Both the position numbers and the translations under genes were made by a program. Positions 10,982 through 23,066 of a DNA stretch of 43,685 nucleotides are shown here, in pieces. The number at the start of each line of letters is the position of its first letter. The stretch's first letter is position 1. The notes beneath the pieces are model-generated. The model ran no database searches. It was not told where the DNA came from and saw only the letters and a list, made by a program, of their open reading frames with translations. Source of the DNA: Liolophura sinensis (Eukaryota; Mollusca; Polyplacophora; Chitonida; Chitonidae); assembly GCF_032854445.1 (NCBI RefSeq), contig NW_027018309.1, positions 1 to 43,685 on the forward strand, in the 5' to 3' direction.

Positions 10982-11529
10982 ATCCGACGTATTTTGTGAC
11001 GAGAAATCGAATGGTGCAAACCGCGTTGTTCTCCGACCAATACTTTTGCCTGTAGCGACAATTCAATGATCATTTATGTCATAATCACGTGCACAGCAAC
11101 GGCTCTTACTCCATGGAAACCAGGGAAATTTGCAATTTTTCAACAGCTGCCGATGCCTGGCTCAATTCCGCATCTTTTGGCACCTTACTGAAGTGAGTCA
11201 GTGTTCAGTTGTACTTTTTACAGCAGACTGTATCAAGTACCTTGTGTTTCTCACGTACAAATGTGTGGTTTTTCTACACGTAGATAAAGACATTGAGATT
11301 GTCTTGCACTTAGAAGTAAGGACAATTGCTGGGTGAGTTAAATGGGCTTAGCCGAAAGATTTGACGTCTTCTGGGCTACCGAAGGGCACATAACTTATAG
11401 TCAAAAGTTGAATATAGTAATGACCAGTCGCGATTGTACAGAGTACAGTGTAGCCGATTTCAATTAACAAAAAGACCAGCAAAAACGCAAAATTGGAAAA
11501 ATTGTTCCAGTGCTGCTGGTAAGAGGCTA
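10982..11529 (+). repeat. Satellite unit 21 (B)
   Basis: 548 bp. GCGTTGTTCTCC is shared with units 24 and 44. Two bases are lost at AAATGTGTGG, one gained at GTAAGGACAATT, one lost in the t2 tail. Confidence 0.95.
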
Positions 11530-12078
11530 ATCCGACGTATTTTGTGACGACAAATCGAATGGTGCAAACCGCGTTGCTCTCCGACCAATACTTTTGCCTG
11601 TAGCGACAATTGAATGATCATTTATGTCATAATCACGTGCACAGCAACGGCTCTTACTCCATGGAAAACAGGGAAATTGGCAATTTTTCAACAGCTGCCG
11701 ATACCTGGCCCAATTCCGCATCTTTTGGCACCTTATAAATGTGGGTCAGTGTTTAGTTGTACTTTTAAAGGCAGACTGTATCAAGTACCTTGTGTTTTTT
11801 ATGTACAAATGGTGTGGTTTTTCTACACGTACATAAAGACATTGAGATTGTCTTGCACTTAGAAGTAAGACAATTGCTGGGTGAGTTAAATGGGCTTAGC
11901 CGAAAGATTTGACGTCTTCTGGGCTACCGAAGGGCACATAACTTATAGTCAAAAGTTGAATATAGTAATGACCAGTCGCGATTGTACAGAGTACAGTGTA
12001 GCCGATTTCAATTAACAAAAAGACCAGGCAAAACTGCAAAAGTGGAAAAACTGTTCCAGTGCTGCTGGTAAGAGGCTA
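11530..12078 (+). repeat. Satellite unit 22 (A)
   Basis: 549 bp. GGAAAACAGGG and private TTTTAAAGGCAG at the hairpin. Tail t4. Confidence 0.95.
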
Positions 12079-12629
12079 ATCCGACGTATTTTGTGGCGAC
12101 AAATCGAATGGTGCAAACCGCGTTGCTCTCCGACCAATACTTTTGCCTGTACCGACAATTGAATGATCATTTATGTCATAATCACGTGCACAGCAACGGC
12201 TCTTACTCCATGGAAACCAGGGAAATTGGCAATTTTTCAACAGCTGCCAATACCTGGCCCAATTCCGCATCTTTTGGCACCTTATAAATGTGGGTCAGTG
12301 TTTAGTTGTACTTTTAACAGCAGACTGTATCAAGTACCTTGTGTTTTTTATGTACAAATGGTGTGGTTTTTCTACACGTACATAAAGACATTGAGATTGT
12401 CTTGCACTTAGAAGTAAGACAATTGCTGGGTGAGTTAAATGGGCTTAGCCGAAAGATTTGACGTCTTCTGGGCTACCGAAGGGCACATAACTTATAGTCA
12501 AAAGTTGAATATAGTAATGACCAGTCGCGATTGTACAGAGTACAGTGTAGCCGATTTCAATTAACAAAAAGACCAGGCAAAAATGCAAAAGTGCAAAAAA
12601 ACTGTTCCAGTGCTGCTGGTAAGAAGCTA
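12079..12629 (+). repeat. Satellite unit 23 (A)
   Basis: 551 bp. Counterpart of unit 20, with private TGTGGCGAC and GCCAATACC and one extra A in the t1 tail. Confidence 0.95.
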
Positions 12630-13177
12630 ATCCGACGTATTTTGTGACGAGAAATCGAATGGTGCAAACCGCGTTGTTCTCCGACCAATACTTTTGCCTG
12701 TAGCGACAATTCAATGATCATTTATGTCATAATCACGTGCACAGCAACGGCTCTTACTCCATGGAAACCAGGGAAATTGGCAATTTTTCAACAGCTGCCG
12801 ATGCCTGGCTCAATTCCGCATCTTTTGGCACCTTACTGAAGTGAGTCAGTGTTCAGTTGTACTTTTTACAGCAGACTGTATCAAGTACCTTGTGTTTCTC
12901 ACGTACAAATGGTGTGGTTTTTCTACACGTAGATAAAGACATTGAGATTGTCTTGCACTTAGAAGTAAGACAATTGCTGGGTGAGTTAAATGGGCTTAGC
13001 CCAAAGATTTGACGTCTTCTGGGCTACCGAAGGGCACATAACTTATAGTCAAAAGTTGAATATAGTAATGACCAGTCGCGATTGTACAGAGTACAGTGTA
13101 GCCGATTTCAATTAACAAAAAGACCAGGCAAAAACGCAAAATTGGAAAAATTGTTCCAGTGCTGCTGGTAAGAGGCT
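12630..13177 (+). repeat. Satellite unit 24 (B)
   Basis: 548 bp. Counterpart of unit 21 (GCGTTGTTCTCC, t2), ending GAGGCT without the final A. Confidence 0.95.
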
Positions 13178-13726
13178 ATCCGACGTATTTTGTGACGACA
13201 AATCGAATGGTGCAAACCGCGTTGCTCTCCGACCAATACTTTTGCCTGTAGCGACAATTGAATGATCATTTATGTCATAATCACGTGCACAGCAACGGCT
13301 CTTACTCCATGGAAAACAGGGAAATTGGCAATTTTTCAACAGCTGCCGATACCTGGCCCAATTCCGCATCTTTTGGCACCTTATAAATGTGGGTCAGTGT
13401 TTAGTTGTACTTTTAACAGCAGACTGTATCAAGTACCTTGTGTTTTTTATGTACAAATGGTGTGGTTTTTCTACACGTACATAAAGACATTGAGATTGTC
13501 TTGCACTTAGAAGTAAGACAATTGCTGGGTGAGTTAAATGGGCATAGCCCAAAGATTTCAGGTCTTCTGGGCTACCGAAGGGCACATAACTTATAGTCAA
13601 AAGTTGAATATAGTAATGACCAGTCGCGATTGTACAGAGTACAGTGTAGCCGATTTCAATTAACAAAAAGACCAGGCAAAAATGCAAAAGTAGAAAAATT
13701 GTTCTAGTGCTGCTGGTAAGAAGCTA
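13178..13726 (+). repeat. Satellite unit 25 (A)
   Basis: 549 bp. Counterpart of unit 22 (GGAAAACAGGG), with GGGCATAGCCC as in right-domain S units and tail GTAGAAAAATTGTTCTAG. Confidence 0.95.
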
Positions 13727-14273
13727 ATCCGACGTATTTTGTGACGAGAAATCGAATGGTGCAAACCGCGTTGCCTCCGACCAATACTTTTGGCTGTAGC
13801 GACAATTGAATGATCATTTATGTCATAAACACGTGCCCAGCAACGGCTCTTACTCCATGGAAACCAGGGAAATTTGCAATTTTTCAACAGCTGCCGATGC
13901 CTGGCTCAATTCCGCATCTTTTGGCACCTTACTGAAGTGAGTCAGTGTTCAGTTGTACTTTTTACAGCAGACTGTATCAAGTACCTTGTGTTTTTTATGT
14001 ACAAATGTGTGGTTTTTCTACACGTAGATAAAGACATTGAGATTGTCTTGCACTTAGAAGTAAGACAATTGCTGGGTGAGTTAAATGGGCTTAGCCCAAA
14101 GATTTCAGGTCTTCTTGGCTACCGAAGGGCACATAACTGATAGTCAAAAGTTGAATATAGTAATGACCAGTCGCGATTGTACAGAGTACAGTGTAGCCGA
14201 TTTCAATTAACAAAAAGACCAGGCAAAAATGCAAAAGTAGAAAAACTGTTCCAGTGCTGCTGGTAAGAAGCTA
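13727..14273 (+). repeat. Satellite unit 26 (B with an A patch)
   Basis: 547 bp. Type B through TTTTTACAG, then the A form TTTTTTATG, then ACGTAGAT. Private CATAAACACG and AACTGATAG. Tail t6, as in unit 31. Confidence 0.95.
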
Positions 14274-14825
14274 ATCCGACGTATTTTGTGACGAGAAATC
14301 GAATGGTGCAAACCCGCGTTGCTCTCCGACCAATACTTTTGGCTGTAGTGACAATTGAATGATCATTGATGTCATAATCACGTGCCCAGCAACGACTCTT
14401 ACTCCATGGAAACCAGGGAAATTTGCAATTTTTCAACAGCTTGCCCGATGCCTGGCTCAATTCCGCATCTTTTGGCACCTTACTGAAGTGAGTCAGTGTT
14501 CAGTTGTACTTTTTACAGCAGACTGTATCAAGTACCTTGTGTTTCTCACGTACAAATGGTGTGGTTTTTCTACACGTGGATAAAGACATTGAGATTGTCT
14601 TGCACTTAGAAGTAAGGCAATTGCTGGGTGAGTTAAATGGGCTTAGCCCAAAAATTTCAGGTCTTCTGGGCTACCGAAGGGCACATAACTTATAGTCAAA
14701 AGTTGAATATAGTAATGACCAGTCGCGATTGTACAGAGTACAGTGTAGCCGATTTCAATTAACAAAAAGACCAGGCAAAAATGCAAAAGTGCGAAAACTG
14801 TTCCAGTGCTGCTGGTAAGAGGCTA
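14274..14825 (+). repeat. Satellite unit 27 (B)
   Basis: 552 bp. AACGACTC, ACGTGGAT and CCCAAAAATTTC match unit 32. Extra bases at AACCCGCG and CAGCTTGCCCG. Tail t5. Confidence 0.95.
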
Positions 14826-15376
14826 ATCCGACGTATTTTGTGACTAGAAATTGAATGGTGCAAACCGCGTTGCTCTCCGACCAATACTTTTGGCTGTAGT
14901 GACAATTGAATGATCATTTATGCCAAAATCACGTGCCCAGCAACGGCTCTTACTCCATGGAACCAGGGAAATTTGCGATTTTTCAACAGCTGCCGATGCC
15001 TGGCTCAATTCCGCATCTTTTGGCACCTTACTGAAGTGAGTCAGTGTTCAGTTGTACTTTTTACAGCAGACTGTATCAAGTACCTTGTGTTTTTTTATGT
15101 ACAAATGGTGTGGTTTTTCTACACGTACATAAAGGACATTGAGATTGTCTTGCACTTAGAAGTAAGACAATTGCTGGGTGAGTTAAATGGGCTTAGCCGA
15201 AAGATTTGACGTCTTCTGGGCTACCGAAGGGCACATAACTTATAGTCAAAAGTTGAATATAGTAATGACCAGTCGCGATTGTACAGAGTACAGTGTAGCC
15301 GATTTCAATTAACAAAAAGACCAGGCAAAAATGCAAAAGTGCAAAAAACTGTTCCAGTGCTGCTGGTAAGAGGCTA
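14826..15376 (+). repeat. Satellite unit 28 (fusion of a 33-like head and a 34-like tail)
   Basis: 551 bp. The first part matches unit 33 (GACTAGAAATTG, TGCCAAAATCAC, TTTGCGATTT). From TTTTTTTATG onward it matches unit 34 (ACGTACAT, GTAAGAC, AGCCGAAAG, t1). Confidence 0.93.
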
Positions 15377-15924
15377 ATCCGACGTATTTTGTGACGAGAA
15401 ATCGAATGGTGCAAACCGCGTTGCTCTCCGACCAATACTTTTGGCTGTAATGACAATTGAATGATCATTGATGTCATAATCACGTGCCCAGCAACGGCTC
15501 TTACTCCATGGAAACCAGGGAAATTTGCAATTTTTCAACAGCTGCCGATGCCTGGCTCAATTCCGCATCTTTTGGCACCTACTGAAGTGAGTCAGTGTTT
15601 AGTTGTACTTTTTTACAGCAGACTGTATCAAGTACCTTGTGTTTCTCACGTACAAATGGTGTGGTTTTTCTACACGTACATAAAGACATTGAGATTGTCT
15701 TGCACTTAGAAGTAAGGCAATTGCTGGGTGAGTTAAATGGGCTTAGCCCAAAGATTTCAGGTCTTTTGGCTACCGAAGGGCACATAACTTATAGTCAAAA
15801 GTTGAATATAGTAATGACCAGTCGCGATTGTACAGAGTACAGTGTAGCCGATTTTAATTAACAAAAAGACCAGGCAAAATTGCAAAAGTGGAAAAATTGT
15901 TCCAGTGCTGCTGGTAAGAGGCTA
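15377..15924 (+). repeat. Satellite unit 29 (B)
   Basis: 548 bp. GGCTGTAATG, TTTTAATTAA and t3 match unit 35. One T lost at CACCTACTG, one gained at CTTTTTTACAG. Confidence 0.95.
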
Positions 15925-16474
15925 ATCCGACGTATTTTGTGACTAGAAATTGAATGGTGCAAACCGCGTTGCTCTCCGACCAATACTTTTGGCTGTAGTG
16001 ACAATTGAATGATCATTTATGCCAAAATCACGTGCCCAGCAACGGCTCTTACTCCATGGAAACCAGGGAAATTTGCGATTTTTCAACAGCTGCCGATGCC
16101 TGGCTCAATTCCGCATCTTTTGGCACCTTACTGAAGTGAATCAGTGTTAAGTTGTACTTTTTACAGCAGACTGTATCAAGTACCTTGTGTTTCTCACGTA
16201 CAAATGGTCTGGTTTTTCTACACGTAGATAAAGACATTGAGATTGTCTTGCACTTAGAAGTAAGACAATTGCTGGGTGAGTTAAATGGGCTTAGCCGAAA
16301 GATTTGACGTCTTCTGGGCTACCGAAGGGCACATAACTTATAGTCAAAAGTTGAATATAGTAATGACCAGTCGCGATTGTACAGAGTACAGTGTAGCCGA
16401 TTTCAATTAACAAAAAGACCAGGCAAAAATGCAAAAGTGCAAAAAACTGTTCCAGTGCTGCTGGTAAGAAGCTA
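15925..16474 (+). repeat. Satellite unit 30 (B)
   Basis: 550 bp. GACTAGAAATTG, TGCCAAAATCAC and GTGAATC match unit 36. Private GTGTTAAG. Tail t1. Confidence 0.95.
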
Positions 16475-17023
16475 ATCCGACGTATTTTGTGACGACAAAT
16501 CGAATGGTGCAAACCGCGTTGCTCTCCGACCAATACTTTTGCCTGTAGCGACAATTGAATGATCATTTATGTCATAATCACGTGCACAGCAACGGCTCTT
16601 ACTCCATGGAAACCAGGGAAATTTGCAATTTTTCAACAGCTGCCGATGCCTGGCTCAATTCCGCATTTTTTGGCACCTTACTGAAGTGAGTCAGTGTTCA
16701 GTTGTACTTTTTACAGCAGACTGTATCAAGTACCTTGTGTTTCTCACGTACAAATGGTGTGGTTTTTCTACACGTACATAAAGACATTGAGATTGTCTTG
16801 CACTTAGAAGTAAGACAATTGCTGGGTGAGTTAAATGGGCTTAGCCGAAAGATTTGACGTCTTCTGGGCTACCGAAGGGCACATAAGTTATAGTCAAAAG
16901 TTGAATATAGTAATGACCAGTCGCGATTGTACAGAGTACAGTGTAGCCGATTTCAATTACCAAAAAGACCAGGCAAAAATGCAAAAGTAGAAAAACTGTT
17001 CCAGTGCTGCTGGTAAGAAGCTA
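16475..17023 (+). repeat. Satellite unit 31 (B)
   Basis: 549 bp. GCATTTTTTGGC matches unit 37. Private CATAAGTTATAG and AATTACCAAAA. Tail t6. Confidence 0.95.
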
Positions 17024-17571
17024 ATCCGACGTATTTTGTGACGAGAAATCGAATGGTGCAAACCGCGTTGCTCTCCGACCAATACTTTTGGCTGTAGTGA
17101 CAATTGAATGATCATTGATGTCATAATCACGTGCCCAGCAACGACTCTTACTCCATGGAAACCAGGGAAATTTGCAATTTTTCAACAGCTGCCGATGCCT
17201 GGCTCAATTCCGCATCTTTTGGCACCTTACTGAAGTGAGTCAGTGTTCAGTTGTACTTTTACAGCAGACTGTATCAAGTACCTTGTGTTTCTCACGTACA
17301 AATGGTGTGGTTTTTCTACACGTGGATAAAGACATTGAGATTGTCTTGCACTTAGAAGTAAGGCAATTGCTGGGTGAGTTAAATGGGCTTAGCCCAAAAA
17401 TTTCAGGTCTTCTGGGCTACCGAAGGGCACATAACTTATAGTCAAAAGTTGAATATAGTAATGACCAGTCGCGATTGTACAGAGTACAGTGTAGCCGATT
17501 TCAATTAACAAAAAGACCAGGCAAAAATGCAAAAGTGCGAAAACTGTTCCAGTGCTGCTGGTAAGAGGCTA
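17024..17571 (+). repeat. Satellite unit 32 (B)
   Basis: 548 bp. Counterpart of unit 27, one T shorter at CTTTTACAG. Tail t5. Confidence 0.95.
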
Positions 17572-18122
17572 ATCCGACGTATTTTGTGACTAGAAATTGA
17601 ATGGTGCAAACCGCGTTGCTCTCCGACCAATACTTTTTGGCTGTAGTGACAATTGAATGATCATTTATGCCAAAATCACGTGCCCAGCAACGGCTCTTAC
17701 TCCATGGAAACCAGGGAAATTTTGCGATTTTCAACAGCTGCCGATGCCTGGCTCAATTCCGCATCTTTTGGCACCTTACTGAAGTGAGTCAGTGTTCAGT
17801 TGTACTTTTTACAGCAGACTGTATCAAGTACCTTGTGTTTCTCACGTACAAATGGTGTGGTTTTTCTACACGTACATAAAGACATTGAGATTGTCTTGCA
17901 CTTAGAAGTAAGGCAATTGCTGGGTGAGTTAAATGGGCTTAGCCCAAAGATTTCAGGTCTTCTGGGCTACCGAAGGGCACATAACTTATAGTCAAAAGTT
18001 GAATATAGTAATGACCAGTCGCGATTGTACAGAGTACAGTGTAGCCGATTTCAATTAACAAAAATACCAGGCCAAAAATGCAAAATTGGAAAAATTGTTC
18101 CAGTGCTGCTGGTAAGACGCTA
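17572..18122 (+). repeat. Satellite unit 33 (B)
   Basis: 551 bp. Head counterpart of unit 28 (TGCCAAAATCAC). Private tail with AATACCAGGCC, and GTAAGACGC before unit 34. Confidence 0.95.
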
Positions 18123-18671
18123 ATCCGACGTATTTTGTGACGACAAATCGAATGGTGCAAACCGCGTTGCTCTCCGACCAATACTTTTCCCTGTACCGAC
18201 AATTAAATGATCATTTATGTCATAATTACGTGCCCAGCAAGGCTCTTACTCCATGGAAACCAGGGAAATTGGCAATTTTTCAACAGCTGCCGATACCTGG
18301 CCCAATTCCGCATCTTTTGGCACCTTATAAATGTGGGTCAGTGTTTAGTTGTACTTTTAACAGCAGACTGTATCAAGTACCTTGTGTTTTTTATGTACAA
18401 ATGGTGTGGTTTTTCTACACGTACATAAAGACATTGAGATTGTCTTGCACTTAGAAGTAAGACAATTGCTGGGTGAGTTAAATGGGCTTAGCCGAAAGAT
18501 TTGACGTCTTCTGGGCTACCGAAGGGCACATAACTTATAGTCAAAAGTTGAATATAGTAATGACCAGTCGCGATTGTACAGAGTACAGTGTAGCCGATTT
18601 CAATTAACAAAAAGACCAGGCAAAAATGCAAAAGTGCAAAAAACTGTTCCAGTGCTGCTGGTAAGAGGCTA
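18123..18671 (+). repeat. Satellite unit 34 (A)
   Basis: 549 bp. Private CTTTTCCCTG, ATTAAATG, loss of two bases at GCAAGGCTC, and a broken E-box (ATTACGTGCC). Its 3' half is the counterpart of unit 28's. Confidence 0.95.
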
Positions 18672-19221
18672 ATCCGACGTATTTTGTGACGAGAAATCGA
18701 ATGGTGCAAACCGCGTTGCTCTCCGACCAATACTTTTGGCTGTAATGACAATTGAATGATCATTGATGTCATAATCACGTGCCCAGCAACGGCTCTTACT
18801 CCATGGAAACCAGGAAATTTTGCAATTTTTCAACAGCTGCCGATGCCTGGCTCAATTCCGCATCTTTTGGCACCTTACTGAAGTGAGTCAGTGTTTAGTT
18901 GTACTTTTTACAGCAGACTGTATCAAGTACCTTGTGTTTCTCACGTACAAATGGTGTGGTTTTTCTACACGTACATAAAGACATTGAGATTGTCTTTGCA
19001 CTTAGAAGTAAGGCAATTGCTGGGTGAGTTAAATGGGCTTAGCCCAAAGATTTCAGGTCTTTTGGGCTACCGAAGGGCACATAACTTATAGTCAAAAGTT
19101 GAATATAGTAATGACCAGTCGCGATTGTACAGAGTACAGTGTAGCCGATTTTAATTAACAAAAAGACCAGGCAAAATTGCAAAAGTGGAAAAATTGTTCC
19201 AGTGCTGCTGGTAAGAGGCTA
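18672..19221 (+). repeat. Satellite unit 35 (B)
   Basis: 550 bp. Counterpart of unit 29, with CAGGAAATTTTGC and GTCTTTGCAC. Tail t3. Confidence 0.95.
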
Positions 19222-19771
19222 ATCCGACGTATTTTGTGACTAGAAATTGAATGGTGCAAACCGCGTTGCTCTCCGACCAATACTTTTGGCTGCAGTGACA
19301 ATTGAATGATCATTTATGCCAAAATCACGTGCCCAGCAACGGCTCTTACTCCATGGAAACCAGGGAAATTTGCGATTTTTCAACAGCTGCCGATGCCTGG
19401 CTCAATTCCGCATCTTTTGGCACCTTACTGAAGTGAATCAGTGTTCAGTTGTACTTTTTACAGCAGACTGTATCAAGTACCTTGTGTTTCTCACGTACAA
19501 ATGGTCTGGTTTTTTCTACACGTACATAAAGACATTGAGATTGTCTTGCACTAGAAGTAAGACAATTGCTGGGTGAGTTAAATGGGCTTAGCCGAAAGAT
19601 TTGACGTCTTCTGGGCTACCGAAGGGCACATAACTTATAGTCAAAAGTTGAATATAGTAATGACCAGTCGCGATTGTACAGAGTACAGTGTAGCCGATTT
19701 CAATTAACAAAAACACCAGGCAAAAATGCAAAAGTGCAAAAAACTGTTCCAGTGCTGCTGGTAAGAAGCTA
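19222..19771 (+). repeat. Satellite unit 36 (B)
   Basis: 550 bp. Counterpart of unit 30, with private GGCTGCAGTG, GCACTAGAAG and AAACACCAGG. Confidence 0.95.
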
Positions 19772-20321
19772 ATCCGACGTATTTTGTGACGACAAATCGA
19801 ATGGTGCAAACCGCGTTGCTCTCCGACCAATACTTTTGCCTGTAGCGACAATTGAATGATCATTTATGTCATAATCACGTGCACAGCAACGGCTCTTACT
19901 CCATGGAAACCAGGGAAATTTGCAATTTTTCAACAGCTGCCGATGCCTGGCTCAATTCCGCATTTTTTGGCACCTTACTGAAGTGAGTCAGTGTTCAGTT
20001 GTACTTTTTACAGCAGACTGTATCAAGTACCTTGTGTTTCTCACGTACAAATGGTGTGGTTTTTCTACACGTACATAAAGACATTGAGATTGTCTTGCAC
20101 TTAGAAGTAAGACAATTGCTGGGTGAGTTAAATGGGCTTAGCCGAAAGATTTGACGTCTTCTGGGCTACCGAAGGGCACATAACTTATAGTCAAAAGTTG
20201 AATATAGTAATGACCAGTCGCGATTGTACAGAGTACAGTGTAGCCGATTTCAATTAACAAAAAGACCAGGCAAAAATGCAAAAGAGCAAAAAACTGTTCC
20301 AGTGCTGCTGGTAAGAAGCTA
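19772..20321 (+). repeat. Satellite unit 37 (B)
   Basis: 550 bp. Counterpart of unit 31 (GCATTTTTTGGC), with tail AAAAGAGCAAAAAACTG. Confidence 0.95.
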
Positions 20322-20870
20322 ATCCGACGTATTTTGTGACGAGAAATCGAATGGTGCAAACCGCGTTGCTCTCCGACCAATACTTTTGCCTGTAGCGACA
20401 ATTGAATGATCATTTATGTCATAATCACGTGCCCAGCAACGGCTCTTACTCCATGGAAACCAGGGAAATTTGCAATTTTTCAACAGCTGCCGATGCCTGG
20501 CTCAATTCCGCATCTTTTGGCACCTTACTAAAGTGAGTCAGTGTTTAGTTGTACTTTTTACAGCAGACTGTATCAAGTACCTTGTGTTTCTCACGTACAA
20601 ATGGTCTGGTTTTTCTACACGTACATAAAGACATTGAGATTGTCTTGCACTTAGAAGTAAGGCAATTGCTGGGTGAGTTAAATGGGCTTAGCCCAAAGAT
20701 TTCAGGTCTTTTGGGCTACCGAAGGGCACATAACTTATAGTCAAAAGTTGAATATAGTAATGACCAGTCGCGATTGTACAGAGTACAGTGTAGCCGATTT
20801 TAATTAACAAAAAGACCAGGCAAAATTGCAAAAGTGGAAAAATTGTTCCAGTGCTGCTGGTAAGAGGCTA
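20322..20870 (+). repeat. Satellite unit 38 (B)
   Basis: 549 bp. TTACTAAAG, GGTCTGG, TTTTAATTAA, tail t3. Counterpart of unit 41. Confidence 0.95.
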
Positions 20871-21420
20871 ATCCGACGTATTTTGTGACTAGAAATTGAA
20901 TGGTGCAAACCGCGTTGCTCTCCGACCAATACTTTTGGCTGTAGTGACAATTCAATGATCATTTATGTCATAATCACGTGCCCAGCAACGGCTCTTACTC
21001 CATGGAAACCAGGGAAATTGGCAATTTTTCAACAGCTGCCGATAACTGGCCCAATTCCGCATCTTTTGGCACCTTATAAATGTGGGTCAGTGTTTAGTTG
21101 TACTTTTAACAGCAGACTGTATCAAGTACCTTGTGTTTTTTATGTACAAATGGTGTGGTTTTTCTACACGTACATAAAGACATTGAGATTGTCTTGCACT
21201 TAGAAGTAAGGCAATTGCTGGGTGAGTTAAATGGGCTTAGCCCAAAGATTTTAGGTCTTCTGGGCTACCGAAGGGCACATAACTTATAGTCAAAAGTTGA
21301 ATATAGTAATGACCAGTCGCGATTGTACAGAGTACAGTGTAGCCGATTTCAATTAACAAAAAGACCGGGCAAAAATGCAAAAGTGCAAAAAACTGTTCCA
21401 GTGCTGCTCGTAAGAAGCTA
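20871..21420 (+). repeat. Satellite unit 39 (A)
   Basis: 550 bp. Head GACTAGAAATTG, private GATAACTGGCCC, GATTTTAGG, ACCGGGC, GCTGCTCGTAAG. Counterpart of unit 42. Confidence 0.95.
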
Positions 21421-21967
21421 ATCCGACGTATTTTGTGACGACAAATCGAATGGTGCAAACCGCGTTGCTCTCCGACCAATACTTTTGCCTGTACCGACAA
21501 TTGAATGATCATTTATGTCATAATCACGTGCACAGCAACGGCTCTTACTCCATGGAAACCAGGGAAATTGGCAATTTTTCAACAGCTGCCGATACCTGGC
21601 CCAATTCTGCATCTTTTGGCACCTTATAATGTGGGTCAGTGTTTAGTTGTACTTTTAACAGCAGACTGTATCAAGTACCTTGTGTTTTTTATGTACAAAT
21701 GGTGTGGTTTTTCTACACGTACATAAAGACATTGAGATTGTCTTGCACTTAGAAGTAAGACAATTGCTGGGTGAGTTAAATGGGCTTAGCCGAAAGATTT
21801 GACGTCTTCTGGCTACCGAAGGGCACATAACTTATAGTCAAAAGTTGAATATAGTAATGACCAGTCGCGATTGTACAGAGTACAGTGTAGCCGATTTCAA
21901 TTAACAAAAGACCAGGCAAAAATGCAAAAGTGCAAAAAACTGTTCCAGTGCTGCTGGTAAGAAGCTA
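21421..21967 (+). repeat. Satellite unit 40 (A)
   Basis: 547 bp. AATTCTGC as in unit 43. One base lost at each of TTATAATG, TTCTGGCTACC and ACAAAAGACC. Last unit with GCCTGTACC. Confidence 0.95.
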
Positions 21968-22516
21968 ATCCGACGTATTTTGTGACGAGAAATCGAATGG
22001 TGCAAACCGCGTTGCTCTCCGACCAATACTTTTGCCTGTAGCGACAATTGAATGATCATTTATGTCATAATCACGTGCCCAGCAACGGCTCTTACTCCAT
22101 GGAAACCAGGGAAATTTGCAATTTTTCAACAGCTGCCGATGCCTGGCTCAATTCCGCATCTTTTGGCACCTTACTAAAGTGAGTCAGTGTTTAGTTGTAC
22201 TTTTTACAGCAGACTGTATCAAGTACCTTGTGTTTCTCACGTACAAATGGTCTGGTTTTTCTACACGTACATAAAGACATTGAGATTGTCTTGCACTTAG
22301 AAGTAAGGCAATTGCTGGCTGAGTTAAATGGGCTTAGCCCAAAGATTTCAGGTCTTTTGGGCTACCGAAGGGCACATAACTTATAGTCAAAAGTTGAATA
22401 TAGTAATGACCAGTCGCGATTGTACAGAGTACAGTGTAGCCGATTTTAATTAACAAAAAGACCAGGCAAAATTGCAAAAGTGGAAAAATTGTTCCAGTGC
22501 TGCTGGTAAGAGGCTA
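21968..22516 (+). repeat. Satellite unit 41 (B)
   Basis: 549 bp. Copy of unit 38 with CTGGCTGAG, a change also seen in right-domain R units. Tail t3. Confidence 0.95.
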
Positions 22517-23066
22517 ATCCGACGTATTTTGTGACTAGAAATTGAATGGTGCAAACCGCGTTGCTCTCCGACCAATACTTTTGGCTGTAGTGACAATTCA
22601 ATGATCATTTATGTCATAATCACGTGCCCAGCAACGGCTCTTACTCCATGGAAACCAGGGAAATTGGCAATTTTTCAACAGCTGCCGATACCTGGCCCAA
22701 TTCCGCATCTTTTGGCACCTTATAAATGTGGGTCAGTGTTTAGTTGTACTTTTAACAGCAGACTGTATCAAGTACCTTGTGTTTTTTATGTACAAATGGT
22801 GTGGTTTTTCTACACGTACATAAAGACATTGAGATTGTCTTGCACTTAGAAGTAAGGCAATTGCTGGGTGAGTTAAATGGGCTTAGCCCAAAGATTTTAG
22901 GTCTTCTGGGCTACCGAAGGGCACATAACTTATAGTCAAAAGTTGAATATAGTAATGACCAGTCGCGATTGTACAGAGTACAGTGTAGCCGATTTCAATT
23001 AACAAAAAGACCGGGCAAAAATGCAAAAGTGCAAAAAACTGTTCCAGTGCTGCTCGTAAGAAGCTA
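22517..23066 (+). repeat. Satellite unit 42 (A)
   Basis: 550 bp. Copy of unit 39 (GATTTTAGG, ACCGGGC, GCTGCTCGTAAG) with the standard GATACCTGGCCC. Last GACTAGAAATTG head. Confidence 0.95.

Larger units (their letters stand above)
10432..13726. repeat. Three-unit tandem duplication (units 20-22 and 23-25)
   Basis: The offset is 1647 bp. Units 20 and 23 share GCCTGTACC with tail t1, units 21 and 24 share GCGTTGTTCTCC with tail t2, and units 22 and 25 share GGAAAACAGGG. The order A-B-A is kept in both copies. Confidence 0.8.
14274..20321. repeat. Five-to-six-unit tandem duplication (units 27-31 and 32-37)
   Basis: Units 27-28 match units 32-33 at an offset of about 2750 bp (five units): AACGACTC, ACGTGGAT and CCCAAAAATTTC, then TGCCAAAATCAC. 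Units 29-31 match units 35-37 at about 3297 bp (six units): GGCTGTAATG, then TGCCAAAATCAC with GTGAATC, then GCATTTTTTGGC. The one-unit shift is explained by unit 28 being a 33/34 fusion. Confidence 0.85.
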
